Assembly (NCBI GenBank): GCA_029259635.1
Contig: JAJDEU010000052.1
Coordinates: 1 to 64,000, forward strand
From: Planctomycetota bacterium
GTDB taxonomy: Bacteria > Planctomycetota > UBA1135 > GCA-002686595
DNA: 64,000 bases
Direction: 5' to 3'
Positions 46,274 to 55,263 of the stretch are shown in pieces. The notes below the pieces were generated by a model that saw nothing but the letters and a program-made list of their open reading frames with translations, searched no databases and was not told where the DNA came from. Position 1 is the first letter of the stretch. Each line of letters opens with the position of its first letter. The position numbers and the translations under genes are program-made.

Positions 46274-49200
46274 CTAACGCGGATCGCCGGTTAGCACCCA
46301 GGCCGCCCAGTCCTTCACGCCGAAGCCTTCTTCGCGCAGCGCCATCTTCGCTTGCCAGAGCGAGTCCGCCTTGCCGAGCCCTTCGCCCCACAGGTTCGTA
46401 TAGAAGAGCTCCATCAGGCGTCGCGTCGCGGCGTCGTCGACGCGCCAGAGCGAGGTGATCGCGGTGCGAGCGCCGGCAGTGTGCAAGGCCATTTGCAGTG
46501 ACTGAATGCCTTGACCCGCGCGTCTCAAGCCGACGTTCGTCTCGCAAGCGGAGAGCACGGCGAGCTCACAATTGCTGAGGTCGAGTGCGCCCAGCTCTTC
46601 CGCTGTGAGAATGCCCGGCACTTTGCCGGCGGAGTTGGTTCCGTGGTTCGCGCCGGCCAGCGCGAGCCCGCACAAAGTCTCTGGTGCGTATCCTAGAACC
46701 ACATCGTCGGCGCGAGATGAGCCCGCGAGCGTAGCGTCGTCCTGCTTTTCAAGGCTGTCGAGAGTGGATACAAAGGTCTCCGGAGCAAACCACCCGTGCG
46801 TCGCCAGGTGAACGTAGCGAGCGGCAGGCGCGTTCTCGAACAACGCCTTCTTGGATGCTGCAGCCTCTGTCAAGACGGCGGATTGTCCGTCCGCCATGTC
46901 CTTGTACATGAGTCCAAGTGTTTCGACTTCGAGCTGCGTCTGGCTCAGCGGTTCGTAGACTCCGTTCGCACCCGAGCGCTCCTCTCGATGGCCGACTTCT
47001 GTTGGCGGAGTCGAAGTAATGAAGGGCATTCTTACGTTATCGTCGCCGTCTGCCGCATAGTCGACGCCGCCGATCGCGAGCAGCTTTCCTTTGCCCTCGA
47101 AAGGCTCGAGTCCGGCGGCGAGTCGTTGCCCCGATGTTTCTTGGCGAATCTTGAAGGCGTCGCCCAGGCGCTGTTCGTCGTTCCATGGAAGGGCGTCGAA
47201 CGGCAGGAGATGCAGAAAGTCGTCAAGGATTAGATGGAGTTCAGCAGGTTGATTGTCACCAAGATTAGCGAGGCAAGGAACGATGAGCCGTTCTCTCAGT
47301 TTCGTGCCAATCTCCTTCTCTGTCTTCTCGTCAGGGATGCTGGTTCCGACGCTGACCCCGCGGTCATTTGATTCATCGGCGAGACTGCGAGCGCTTCCAA
47401 CTCCGTGCCCAATGGAATTCCGCCATTGAATGGCCAAGCGTTCTAGTTCGTCGCTTCGCCCCAATTCAACGCGTCTGACTGCGCCATTCTTGGAGACGAC
47501 GAGAGCGAGAAGGGAGTCGACAGTAGGTGGCGAAGTGCCTGTCTCCGGGTTCCAAGCTCCGATACGTGGGTAGCGAAAGAAGCCGATGAGAACGGCATCG
47601 GATCCCAAACCTAAGGCCACGCGCTCGGCGGAGGGGGACACCGGATCGAGCCCGACGTCGGCGAGAGCTCCGCGCACTTCTTTCTCCAGCGCGTCGCGAT
47701 GCTCAGCGAGTTGGATCAGTTCAGCTCGCCAGCTCTCAAGCTCCGATTCTTCGCCACGGTCGTCCGCGGAAGGTGGGGACAAGCGATGGTCCGAGACTGC
47801 TGCGCGGGCACTTTCGAGGGATGTGAGCAGGCCCGCAAGCTCTGGCCGTTTTGTCGCTGCGCGCATCGTTGCTCCGGATCCGATGGAAACTCCGCGGAGT
47901 AATTCGAGCGATTGGAAGAGACGAGGTGTAAACGACGCGCTTTCGACTGATTCGTCGGATCCGCTCAAGAACAGACAGGTCGCAAATTTACGAAGCATGT
48001 CCTTAGCCGAGGCTCGAGCAACCCGCGGCGCAACGCGTCGCAGCGCTCGCGCGCGCATGTCTTGACCCGTGAGAATGGACGCGAGTAGTTCGTGTGTGCC
48101 CTCAATATCACCAAGCGCGAAGCGAGTCCCTGCCAGATTTGCCTTGGTGCGCAGCAAATCTGGGTGATCTGGAGACAGGAGCTGCTCTTGCGCGCTGTGA
48201 ACGAACTCCTGAAGCGGGAGCGCACCCGCGAGATCGCCCGTAATCTTGCGCGCCGCTGCTAGGTTCGATTTATCGTGAAGCATGTCAGGGTGATCGGGCG
48301 GGAAGCGTTCTTTGCGTGCGTTATGCACAAACTCCGCAAGCTGGAGCGCACCCTCGTGGTCACCCATAGCGGTGCGTATTCTGGCCAAGTTTGCTTTGGC
48401 TGTTAGAAGGTCGGGATGGCCCGGGGGCAAAGTGCGCTCCCATGTGTTGTGTGCGGCTTCCAAAAGCTCATGCGCTCCTTCGAGATCGCCCAGGGCACTG
48501 CGCGTCGCGGCCAGGTTTTGCTTCGCGATGAGCAGGTCAAGGTGGTCTGAAGGTAAGAGTCGCTCCCGTGCGCTATGCACGATTTCAAATAGCTCGTGCG
48601 CACCCTCGAAATCGCCCAAGCTGATGCGTGTCGCGCCCAGGTTTGCCTTAGCGAGGAGTAGATCGGAGTGGTCTGGAGGGAGGAGTTTCTCCAATGCAGT
48701 GTGAACGAACTCGAAGATCTCCAGCGCACCCTTGATATCGCCTAGAGCCTTGCGCGTCGCCGCCAGGTTTTGTTTTGCCTGCAGCAGTTTGGGGTCGTCC
48801 GGCGGCAAGAGGCGTAACCAAGCGGCGTGCACCAACTCGAAGAGCTCGTGCGCACCCTCAATGTCGCCCAGCACGTATCGTACTCCGGCCACGTTTTGCT
48901 GCGTGCGCAGCAGATCCGGATGGTCCGGGGGCAGGAGGCGCTGCTGTGCGATGAGTAGAGACTCGAAAAGCGCGAGCGCTCCCTCAAGATCACCAAGCTG
49001 GTAGCGAGTCCCCGCTAGGTTTTGCTTGGCAGCGAGGAGGTCGGGGGCGTCTGGGGGTAAGAGTCTCTCCCATGCGGTGTGCACGAATTCCTCGAGCTCG
49101 AGAGCGCCCTCAAGATCGCCCAGTGCGGACCGCATCACAGCCAAATTTAACTTGGCCGAAAGCAATAGCTCGTGGTCTGGGGGCAATAGGCGAACCTGCG

Positions 49201-49795
49201 CGCTGTGCAGCGACTCGAACAACTCGTGCGCGTGCTCGAGATCGCCAATTGCGTAGAACGTCGCGGCCAAGCTCATCATCGCGTCGTGCAGATCGGCGTC
49301 ATCTTCATGCCGCACCGCTGAAAGCCGACGTAGCCGTTCCTTCTGGACTACCAGTTGCAGCTCAAGAATACCGAGAGATTCGGCTTGGGAATCGATCCTA
49401 ACTAGGCCAGCCAATGCGACGGCATCGGAGCCTTCGAGCATCGCGAAGTACGCGTCGCTCATGACGATGCCCGAGAGGTGCTCGCGTGCACCGTCGAGAT
49501 CTCCGCGCTCTTGCAGTTCCCCGACTTGGGTCAGCCAGATTTGCAGCTCCTCAGGAAGCAGCGATGCGACGCGCTTCCCTTCATCGGCAGTGTTTACACT
49601 GGAAGGCGAATCCTCGTTTGGCTCTTCCTGTGGTTCGATCGCTGAACGTGGTGCGAACGGTCTCGACACGAGAGAGGCGTGCGCAACCTCCGGACTCATC
49701 GAAGCCAGAAAGAGCGAGAGGAAAAGAAGCAAGCTCAAGTCGTGGCGAGAGCGAGAGGCGGAGAACGCGGTGGTGGGTGACGTCGGGAATTTCAT
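46274..49795 (-). CDS. Exported TPR-CHAT protein (caspase-like)
   Basis: About 1173 aa. The chosen ATG at 49795 begins a signal peptide (hydrophobic LLLFLSLFLASMSPEVAHA). About ten 42-residue TPR units follow (roughly residues 163-578), of the kinesin-light-chain type, each near LLPPDHPDLLxAKxNLA. A helical linker leads to a C-terminal CHAT domain with the caspase-like dyad His1000 (HLATHGWF) and Cys1084 (LSACETNVG), then the ALHTAGARTAITSLWRV segment. CHAT proteins are clan-CD peptidases, several used in defence or programmed death. Most are cytoplasmic, so an exported one is notable. No gasdermin or other obvious partner is adjacent. An upstream extension of the frame seems untranslated. 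Confidence 0.85.
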   Translation of the reverse strand: MKFPTSPTTAFSASRSRHDLSLLLFLSLFLASMSPEVAHASLVSRPFAPRSAIEPQEEPNEDSPSSVNTADEGKRVASLLPEELQIWLTQVGELQERGDLDGAREHLSGIVMSDAYFAMLEGSDAVALAGLVRIDSQAESLGILELQLVVQKERLRRLSAVRHEDDADLHDAMMSLAATFYAIGDLEHAHELFESLHSAQVRLLPPDHELLLSAKLNLAVMRSALGDLEGALELEEFVHTAWERLLPPDAPDLLAAKQNLAGTRYQLGDLEGALALFESLLIAQQRLLPPDHPDLLRTQQNVAGVRYVLGDIEGAHELFELVHAAWLRLLPPDDPKLLQAKQNLAATRKALGDIKGALEIFEFVHTALEKLLPPDHSDLLLAKANLGATRISLGDFEGAHELFEIVHSARERLLPSDHLDLLIAKQNLAATRSALGDLEGAHELLEAAHNTWERTLPPGHPDLLTAKANLARIRTAMGDHEGALQLAEFVHNARKERFPPDHPDMLHDKSNLAAARKITGDLAGALPLQEFVHSAQEQLLSPDHPDLLRTKANLAGTRFALGDIEGTHELLASILTGQDMRARALRRVAPRVARASAKDMLRKFATCLFLSGSDESVESASFTPRLFQSLELLRGVSIGSGATMRAATKRPELAGLLTSLESARAAVSDHRLSPPSADDRGEESELESWRAELIQLAEHRDALEKEVRGALADVGLDPVSPSAERVALGLGSDAVLIGFFRYPRIGAWNPETGTSPPTVDSLLALVVSKNGAVRRVELGRSDELERLAIQWRNSIGHGVGSARSLADESNDRGVSVGTSIPDEKTEKEIGTKLRERLIVPCLANLGDNQPAELHLILDDFLHLLPFDALPWNDEQRLGDAFKIRQETSGQRLAAGLEPFEGKGKLLAIGGVDYAADGDDNVRMPFITSTPPTEVGHREERSGANGVYEPLSQTQLEVETLGLMYKDMADGQSAVLTEAAASKKALFENAPAARYVHLATHGWFAPETFVSTLDSLEKQDDATLAGSSRADDVVLGYAPETLCGLALAGANHGTNSAGKVPGILTAEELGALDLSNCELAVLSACETNVGLRRAGQGIQSLQMALHTAGARTAITSLWRVDDAATRRLMELFYTNLWGEGLGKADSLWQAKMALREEGFGVKDWAAWVLTGDPR
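48062..49309 (-). repeat. Array of about ten 126-bp tandem repeats encoding TPR units
   Basis: Within the TPR-CHAT gene a 126-bp unit (42 codons) recurs about ten times. Each begins near LLPPDH and continues DLL-x-AK-x-NLA-x-TR-x-ALGD-x-EGA-x-EL. The units differ in many positions, so this is not a very recent expansion, but the framework is well conserved. The first unit (49309 side) is the most degenerate. The repeats are in phase with the reading frame and have no unique spacers, so this is not a CRISPR. Confidence 0.88.
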
Positions 49796-50111
49796 GGGCT
49801 GGAGAATAACGGCGAAAGAGGAATGCACGGCGTGGCGCGCGTGCTCGGTGTTCGGATTGCCAAGGGGGAAACACGGGGACATCGAAGCGACCAAGGATCT
49901 GCGCGCGGTAGATGGGTGGCGTCCTAGTAGGTTGCAATTGACGCAAGCCAAGAGGAGTGTCGTGGGTCCCTGTGGCTTCAACCGGCCTTTCCTGCCATAT
50001 TGGCTGGGGGGCCGGGCTGCCCCTGACGGACCTGTCATCGTGGCAGGGGGCGCTCGGGCGCGGTGATTGGCAAAGCGTTGAAAAATAAGGGTTTAGGGCG
50101 GTTTTTGGGAG
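49796..50111. other. Intergenic region between the CHAT gene and dnaK
   Basis: About 320 bases before the dnaK promoter. An open frame on the minus strand extends through it from the CHAT gene, but it has no conserved content. The only notable signal is the inverted repeat TTGCAATTGACGCAA (arms TTGC and GCAA, 49933-49947), roughly 180 bases upstream of the sigma-54 promoter, a distance at which enhancer sites for NtrC-type activators are found. This assignment is speculative. Confidence 0.3.
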
Positions 50112-50127
50112 TGGCACGGGGCTTGCT
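50112..50127 (+). promoter_or_regulatory. Sigma-54 (-24/-12) promoter of dnaK
   Basis: TGGCACGGGGCTTGCT fits the sigma-54 consensus TGGCACG-N4-TTGCW at every defined position, with GG at 50113-50114 and GC at 50125-50126 separated by the required ten bases. Transcription would start near 50138, leaving a leader of about 38 bases that contains AAGGAG (50162-50167), eight bases before the dnaK ATG. No CIRCE element or sigma-32-type promoter is evident. Confidence 0.75.
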
Positions 50128-50175
50128 TTTCCCGCTGCCCGAGCGGGGCAATCCCGCCAAAAAGGAGAGCCCACT

Positions 50176-52104
50176 ATGAGTCAGAAAACCAAGATCATCG
50201 GAATCGACCTCGGCACGACCAACTCGGTTGTCGCGGTCATGGAGGGCGGAGAGCCGCTCGTCATCACCAACCTCGAGGGCAACCGCACCACGCCCTCGGT
50301 TGTCGCATTCACCGGCGACGACAACCGTCTCGTTGGAGCCCCGGCCAAACGCCAGGCGGTCACCAACCCGACCAAGACCATCTTCTCGATCAAGCGCTTC
50401 ATGGGGCGCCGTCACAACGAAGTGGCCGACGAGGAGAAGCTTGTGCCGTACCCGCTCGTCGGCGGACCCGACGAACTGGTGAAGGTCGAGATGAACGGCC
50501 AGCAGTACACGCCTCCGCAGATCAGCGCGATGGTGCTGGCGGCGTTGAAAGACGCTGCGGAAGCCCACCTCGGAGAAAAAGTCGACAAAGCCGTCATCAC
50601 GGTTCCGGCTTACTTCAACGACGCGCAACGCCAAGCGACGAAAGACGCCGGCACGATCGCGGGCCTTCAGGTCGAGCGCATCATCAACGAGCCCACGGCG
50701 GCAACGCTCGCGTTCGGTCTAGACAAGAGCAAGAGCGGCCGCGTCGCCGTGTTCGACCTCGGCGGGGGTACTTTTGACATCTCGATCCTCGACATCGGCG
50801 ACGGCGTCTTCGAAGTGCTCGCCACGAACGGCGACACGCACCTCGGCGGCGACGACTTCGACCAGGTCCTGATCAACTACGTCGCGGACGAGTTCAAGAA
50901 AGAGGCCGGCATCGACGTGCGCGACGATGCGATGGCTCTGCAGCGTCTGAAAGAAGCCTGCGAGAAAGCCAAGTGCGAGCTCTCAGCCGCTACGCAGACC
51001 GACATCAACCTGCCCTTCATCACCGCGGACTCCTCGGGACCGAAGCACCTCCAGGTCACGATCAACCGCGCCAAGTTCGAGCAGCTGGTCGGCGACCTGG
51101 TCGAGCGGACGAAAGGCCCGTGCATCAAGGCACTGGCCGACGCGAAGCTGAAGCCCGGCGACGTGGACGAGGTGCTGCTCGTCGGCGGCTCGACACGTAT
51201 CCCCGCCGTTCAACAAATGGTGGAGTCGATCTTCAAGCAGGAGCCCAACAAGGGTGTCAACCCGGACGAAGTCGTCGCCGTTGGCGCGGCTATCCAGGGC
51301 GGCATCCTCGCCGGTGAAGTCTCCGACGTCGTTCTGCTCGACGTGACTCCGCTCTCTCTCGGTATCGAGACGATGGGCAACATCTCGACGAAGCTGATCG
51401 AACGCAACACCACGATCCCGACCTCGAAGAGCCAGATCTTCTCGACCGCGGCGGACAACCAGCCCGGCGTGGAGATCCATGTTCTGCAAGGTGAGCGCGA
51501 GTTCGCCAAGGACAACCGCACGCTCGGCAAGTTCATGCTCGACGGCATTCCGCCGGCAGCGCGTGGCGTGCCGCAGATCGAGGTCAGCTTTGACATCGAC
51601 GCCAATGGAATCCTTCAGGTGAAGGCCACCGACAAGGCGACGAATAAAGAGCAAAAAATCAGCATCGAAGCTTCTTCCGGTCTGAGCAAAGACGAAGTCG
51701 AAGCGATGGCGCGTGAAGCGGAAGCTCACGCGGACGAAGACAAGGCGAAGCGCGAAGTCGTGGACCTCAAGAACCAGGTGGACAACCTGCTTCACGAGAC
51801 GACCAAGCAACTCGAAGAGCACAAAGACAAGCTCGAAGAGGACGACGTCAAGGCCATCGAGACCGCGAGCGAAGAGCTCAAGAAGGCGGCCGAGGGCGAT
51901 GACAAGGCCGTGATCGAAGCGGCCATGCAGGAGTTCTCCACCAAGGCGCAGAAGCTCGGCGAGATCCTCTACAAGGAGTCGCAGGAAGCTCAGGCAGCGG
52001 CGGAAGGCGCGGCTGGCGGACCGGCCGGAGCGACCGGTGAAGCCACCGCGGGCGAGGAAGCGGGCGACGAACCTGTCGACGCGGACTTCGAAGTCAAAGC
52101 CTAG
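50176..52104 (+). CDS. dnaK: Chaperone DnaK (Hsp70)
   Basis: 642 aa, typical. The ATPase domain (about 1-385) has [19 protein letters not shown], the phosphate loop [19 protein letters not shown] and [16 protein letters not shown]. The linker [18 protein letters not shown] leads to the peptide-binding domain and helical lid, and an Ala/Gly/Glu-rich tail ends DFEVKA. It is the ATP-driven folding chaperone of the cytoplasm. No grpE or dnaJ gene is adjacent. The stop codon TAG is the first three bases of the palindromic repeat at 52102, and a terminator follows about 200 bases later. A perfect sigma-54 promoter lies upstream. Confidence 0.97.
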   Translation: MSQKTKIIGIDLGTTNSVVAVMEGGEPLVITNLEGNRTTPSVVAFTGDDNRLVGAPAKRQAVTNPTKTIFSIKRFMGRRHNEVADEEKLVPYPLVGGPDELVKVEMNGQQYTPPQISAMVLAALKDAAEAHLGEKVDKAVITVPAYFNDAQRQATKDAGTIAGLQVERIINEPTAATLAFGLDKSKSGRVAVFDLGGGTFDISILDIGDGVFEVLATNGDTHLGGDDFDQVLINYVADEFKKEAGIDVRDDAMALQRLKEACEKAKCELSAATQTDINLPFITADSSGPKHLQVTINRAKFEQLVGDLVERTKGPCIKALADAKLKPGDVDEVLLVGGSTRIPAVQQMVESIFKQEPNKGVNPDEVVAVGAAIQGGILAGEVSDVVLLDVTPLSLGIETMGNISTKLIERNTTIPTSKSQIFSTAADNQPGVEIHVLQGEREFAKDNRTLGKFMLDGIPPAARGVPQIEVSFDIDANGILQVKATDKATNKEQKISIEASSGLSKDEVEAMAREAEAHADEDKAKREVVDLKNQVDNLLHETTKQLEEHKDKLEEDDVKAIETASEELKKAAEGDDKAVIEAAMQEFSTKAQKLGEILYKESQEAQAAAEGAAGGPAGATGEATAGEEAGDEPVDADFEVKA

Positions 52105-52265
52105 CAGCCCGTGGCAAAAGTCATTCACCCCCTGAACGGCGTCCTTCCGCTCAGGTCGGCCCCCGAGAGCCTCGCTGAATCTATGGATTCGACTGCGTTC
52201 TCGGGCACCAACCCGACCGAAATGCCGCTGCTCATGTGGCAAAGCACTTTCACCACGGACTGCTA
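52102..52265 (+). repeat. 164-bp palindromic MITE-like element, copy 2
   Basis: This copy starts TAGCAGCCCGTGGCAAAAG and ends CTTTCACCACGGACTGCTA, which pair imperfectly. The internal arms CCCGAGA and TCTCGGG, and GAATC/GATTC around TATG, build a central hairpin. It is the same length as the inverted copy at 9-172 and aligns with it throughout, with most differences inside the arms. TAG at its start is the dnaK stop codon, so the element directly abuts the coding region and would lie in the dnaK 3' untranslated RNA. Confidence 0.85.
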
Positions 52266-52305
52266 ATCCACCTAGCGACGCGAGCGGGCGCTCGCGGTTA
52301 TCCAC

Positions 52306-52344
52306 AAAGAGCGGCTTCTCCACGCGGAGAGGCCGCTCTTTTTT
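52306..52344 (+). terminator. Intrinsic terminator downstream of dnaK
   Basis: AGAGCGGC plus TTCTCC (52308-52321) pairs with GGAGA plus GGCCGCTCT (52326-52339) around ACGC, making a GC-rich stem with a small bulge. A run of T follows to 52344. It is a standard rho-independent terminator on the plus strand. It should end the dnaK transcript and insulate the addB operon, whose first codon is at 52384. Confidence 0.85.
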
Positions 52345-52383
52345 CGTGTCGGGAGATAGCGATCAGCTCTCTATAGTCAGGCC

Positions 52384-55263
52384 ATGGAGCGCGAGTTTTT
52401 AGGTTGGGATCGGCCCCCGCTCGCCGCGGCCACCGAGTGGCTTCAGGAGCAATTCGGATGCGATCTTGAGGGCGTCTTGATCGCGCTGCCCGGCGCTCGT
52501 GCCGGGCGCATTCTCTCCGAGCAGCTGGCGCGAACGATCGGACCGAAGCTGCGTCCGCCGACGATCGTGACGGCCGGCCTCGCGAGCGACGAGCTGCTCG
52601 ACCTGGATGGCGTTCCCGCCGGACGTCTGGTGCGAACGCTCGCCTGGCGCACTGCATTGGCCGGCCTGAGCGCGCGAGACCTCCGCGAAATCGTCGCGGA
52701 ACCGCCGGCTGAAGATGACCTGGTCGCTTGGATGTTGCTCGCGGATGAAGTGCGGACACTGTTTGGCGAAGTGGCGGCGGAAGGGCTCGACTTCGCGCGC
52801 ATCGCGGAGGCGAAAGACCTGGATGAACTCGCGGGGGAGCGGCGTCGTTGGTTGGCTCTCGCGCGTGCCCAGACGGGCATGACCGAGCTCGTCGAAGAGG
52901 CGGGTTTCGTGGACCCCCACGTCGGCAGACTTCGCGCGATCGACGCCGGTCGCACACGTAGCACAAATAGTTGGCGAGCGGTCTGTCTCGTCGGTGTGAC
53001 CGAGCTGAACGCTTTGCTTCGGCGCGCTCTCGAGCAAGCGCCGGTCCCGGCGACAGCACTGATCTTCGCGCCTTCCGAGCACGCCAAATTCTTCGACGAA
53101 CAGGGCGGCTTAATTCCGACCGCTTGGAGCGATTGGCGCACGAGCCTCGACGCCGAGCGCCAGTGGTTCGTCGTTGATTCGCCGGCCGATCAAGCCGAGC
53201 AAACGGCGCGCGTCATCGCGAGTTGGAATGGCATGTACTCGGCAGAACAGATCAGTCTGGGCGTGACCGACAAGGAGCTCAGTCCCTTCCTTCAAGGCGC
53301 GCTCGCCGAAGCGGGCGTGCGTGCGCGCGACGCGGCCGGCGTTGCGAACGGACGAACCTCGCCGGCGATTCTGCTCGCTGCGGTCGGTCGGTTTTTGAGC
53401 ACTCGCGCCTTCGAGGACTTCGCGACCCTGGTGCGTCATCCGGACTTCGAGGCGGCGCTGTGCGCTCGCGCGGTGGAGGGCGAACCCGAGAGCGCCTTCG
53501 AGCCCGTCAGCTGGGTCGATGCTTATCACGACGAACACTTGCCGCTGCTCCTGAACGGCGAGTGGTGCTCTGACAAGAGCGACAAGCGAGATCGCCTTCT
53601 CGCCGAGAACATGTCCGCCCTGTGGACGACAGCGAGCGAACTCCTGGGCGAGCTGATGGGTGAGCTTCTCGGGGGTGGGGCGACGGACTTCACAGCGGTG
53701 ATCACGAGCGCACGCGAGTTCTTGGAGCGCGTCTATGGAGCGCGCGAGCTCGACCAAGAGCTGGAGTCCGATCGCGTCTTGATCGGGGCACTCTCCGCGC
53801 TCGGCAAAGGCTTGACGGAACTGGAGAGCCTGCCGCCGAGCTTGGCTCCGAAGGCGGTGCGCGGTAGCACGAAGGCCGGATCCAAGACTGTCGCTGAGAC
53901 GCTTGAGCTCCTGCTGCGCGTCGTTGCGAGCGGGCAGATTCCACCCGCTGCTGCCAATCTCGGTGAGCCGACGATCGAGCTGCTCGGTTGGCTCGAGCTC
54001 GCGCTGGACGACGCGCCAGCCTTGATCGTGACCGGCTTTGAGCAGGGTCGGGTGCCAGAGACCATTCGCGGCGATACCTATCTACCCAACCGGCTGCGTC
54101 AGAGCCTGGGCATCGCCGACAATGATCGCCGTCTGGCACGCGATCTCTACGCGACGGAGCTGCTTCTTCAGTCGCGAGAAGAAGTCGCCTTCATCTCCGG
54201 CCGCCGCAACTCTGCGGGTGATCCACAGGTGCCGAGCCGAATCATCTTTCACTGCGAGGAGAGCGACGTTCCGCTGCGGACGCGCCGCTTCTTAAACGGA
54301 ACCTCGCCGCGCACGAGTGCACACCTGGCCGGCGAGGAGAAGAGCTATGAGCTTCCGCGCGGTCCAGTGGAGCCCAAGGTCGAGTCGATCGGCGTGACCT
54401 CCTTCGCACGCTTCCTGAGCGCGCCCTATCAGTTCTATCTCGAAAAAGTGCTGCGACTGGACTCGACGGACGATCGCTCTCGCGAAATCCAGCCGATGAG
54501 TTTTGGCAACCTGGCGCACCATGTGTTCCAGGCCTTCGGCGAGAACGCGGGCGTGCGCGACTCGACCGAGGAGTCCGCGATCGCCGCGTTCTTATCCGCC
54601 GAACTCAAGCGCCGTGCGAAGATGCACTTCGGAAAGTCTCCGCTGCCGGCCGTTCGACTACAGCTCGAACAGCTCGACTTTCGCTTGCGCACCTTTGCTC
54701 GCGCGCAAGCCGAGCGCGCGGCGGAAGGTTGGCGCATTCGCGAGTCCGAGTGGGAGCCGTCGGCAAAGAGCTACGAGCTCATCGTCGACGACGAGCCGAT
54801 ACTGATTCGCGGACGCATTGACCGCATCGACTACCACCCGGCGCGCGGGGAGTGGGCGATCTGGGATTACAAGATCGGCGAGGCGTGCGCCCAGCCGCTC
54901 AGGAAGCACCGCAAGGGGAGCGGCGAGTGGTGCGATCTTCAGTTGCCCCTGTACTGCCTGCTCGCGGAAGAACTCTTGCAAGGCGCCGAGCCAGCGCAAA
55001 TCGGCTTCATCTCGATCGCCAAGTCGCCGAAAGACATCGGCTTCAAGGCGCTCAAGGGTTGGGCGGTCAACAAGCAGGAGTCGATGAGTTTTGCGGAGGG
55101 CGTCGAGAGCGCCGTCGAAGTTGCGCGGGATGTTGTGCGCCAGATTCGCGCCGGCGAGTTCTTCGAGCGGAGGGGCATCGGTGACCGCGAGCCTATCTTT
55201 GCGGCGATCGCGGGCGTGGGTGCGATCTCTGACGGCGAGTCAACGGAAGCAGAAGACGAGTGA
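52384..55263 (+). CDS. addB: AddB-like nuclease/inactivated-helicase subunit
   Basis: 959 aa. The C terminus has a PD-(D/E)XK (RecB-type) nuclease: SFGNLAHHVFQAFGE (the RecB-like His), GRIDRIDYHP and WDYKIGE with Asp828 and Lys830. The N-terminal region has helicase-like organisation (LIALPGARAGRILSEQLA), but the expected Walker A GxGKT is replaced by GARAGR, so this half probably does not hydrolyse ATP. Some AddB proteins likewise lack it. With AddA it would resect double-strand breaks. I see no clear set of four cysteines for the iron-sulfur cluster found in Bacillus AddB. First gene of a five-gene operon; its stop codon overlaps the GTG of addA. Confidence 0.85.
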   Translation: MEREFLGWDRPPLAAATEWLQEQFGCDLEGVLIALPGARAGRILSEQLARTIGPKLRPPTIVTAGLASDELLDLDGVPAGRLVRTLAWRTALAGLSARDLREIVAEPPAEDDLVAWMLLADEVRTLFGEVAAEGLDFARIAEAKDLDELAGERRRWLALARAQTGMTELVEEAGFVDPHVGRLRAIDAGRTRSTNSWRAVCLVGVTELNALLRRALEQAPVPATALIFAPSEHAKFFDEQGGLIPTAWSDWRTSLDAERQWFVVDSPADQAEQTARVIASWNGMYSAEQISLGVTDKELSPFLQGALAEAGVRARDAAGVANGRTSPAILLAAVGRFLSTRAFEDFATLVRHPDFEAALCARAVEGEPESAFEPVSWVDAYHDEHLPLLLNGEWCSDKSDKRDRLLAENMSALWTTASELLGELMGELLGGGATDFTAVITSAREFLERVYGARELDQELESDRVLIGALSALGKGLTELESLPPSLAPKAVRGSTKAGSKTVAETLELLLRVVASGQIPPAAANLGEPTIELLGWLELALDDAPALIVTGFEQGRVPETIRGDTYLPNRLRQSLGIADNDRRLARDLYATELLLQSREEVAFISGRRNSAGDPQVPSRIIFHCEESDVPLRTRRFLNGTSPRTSAHLAGEEKSYELPRGPVEPKVESIGVTSFARFLSAPYQFYLEKVLRLDSTDDRSREIQPMSFGNLAHHVFQAFGENAGVRDSTEESAIAAFLSAELKRRAKMHFGKSPLPAVRLQLEQLDFRLRTFARAQAERAAEGWRIRESEWEPSAKSYELIVDDEPILIRGRIDRIDYHPARGEWAIWDYKIGEACAQPLRKHRKGSGEWCDLQLPLYCLLAEELLQGAEPAQIGFISIAKSPKDIGFKALKGWAVNKQESMSFAEGVESAVEVARDVVRQIRAGEFFERRGIGDREPIFAAIAGVGAISDGESTEAEDE

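Noticed and set aside
48062..49309. Regular repeats that might be a CRISPR array
   Set aside because: The 126-bp period is in frame, lacks repeat-spacer alternation and encodes TPR units of a single protein.
50983..52323. A 446-codon minus-strand open frame opposite dnaK
   Set aside because: Long antisense frames opposite dnaK are a well-known shadow effect; no independent coding signal is seen.
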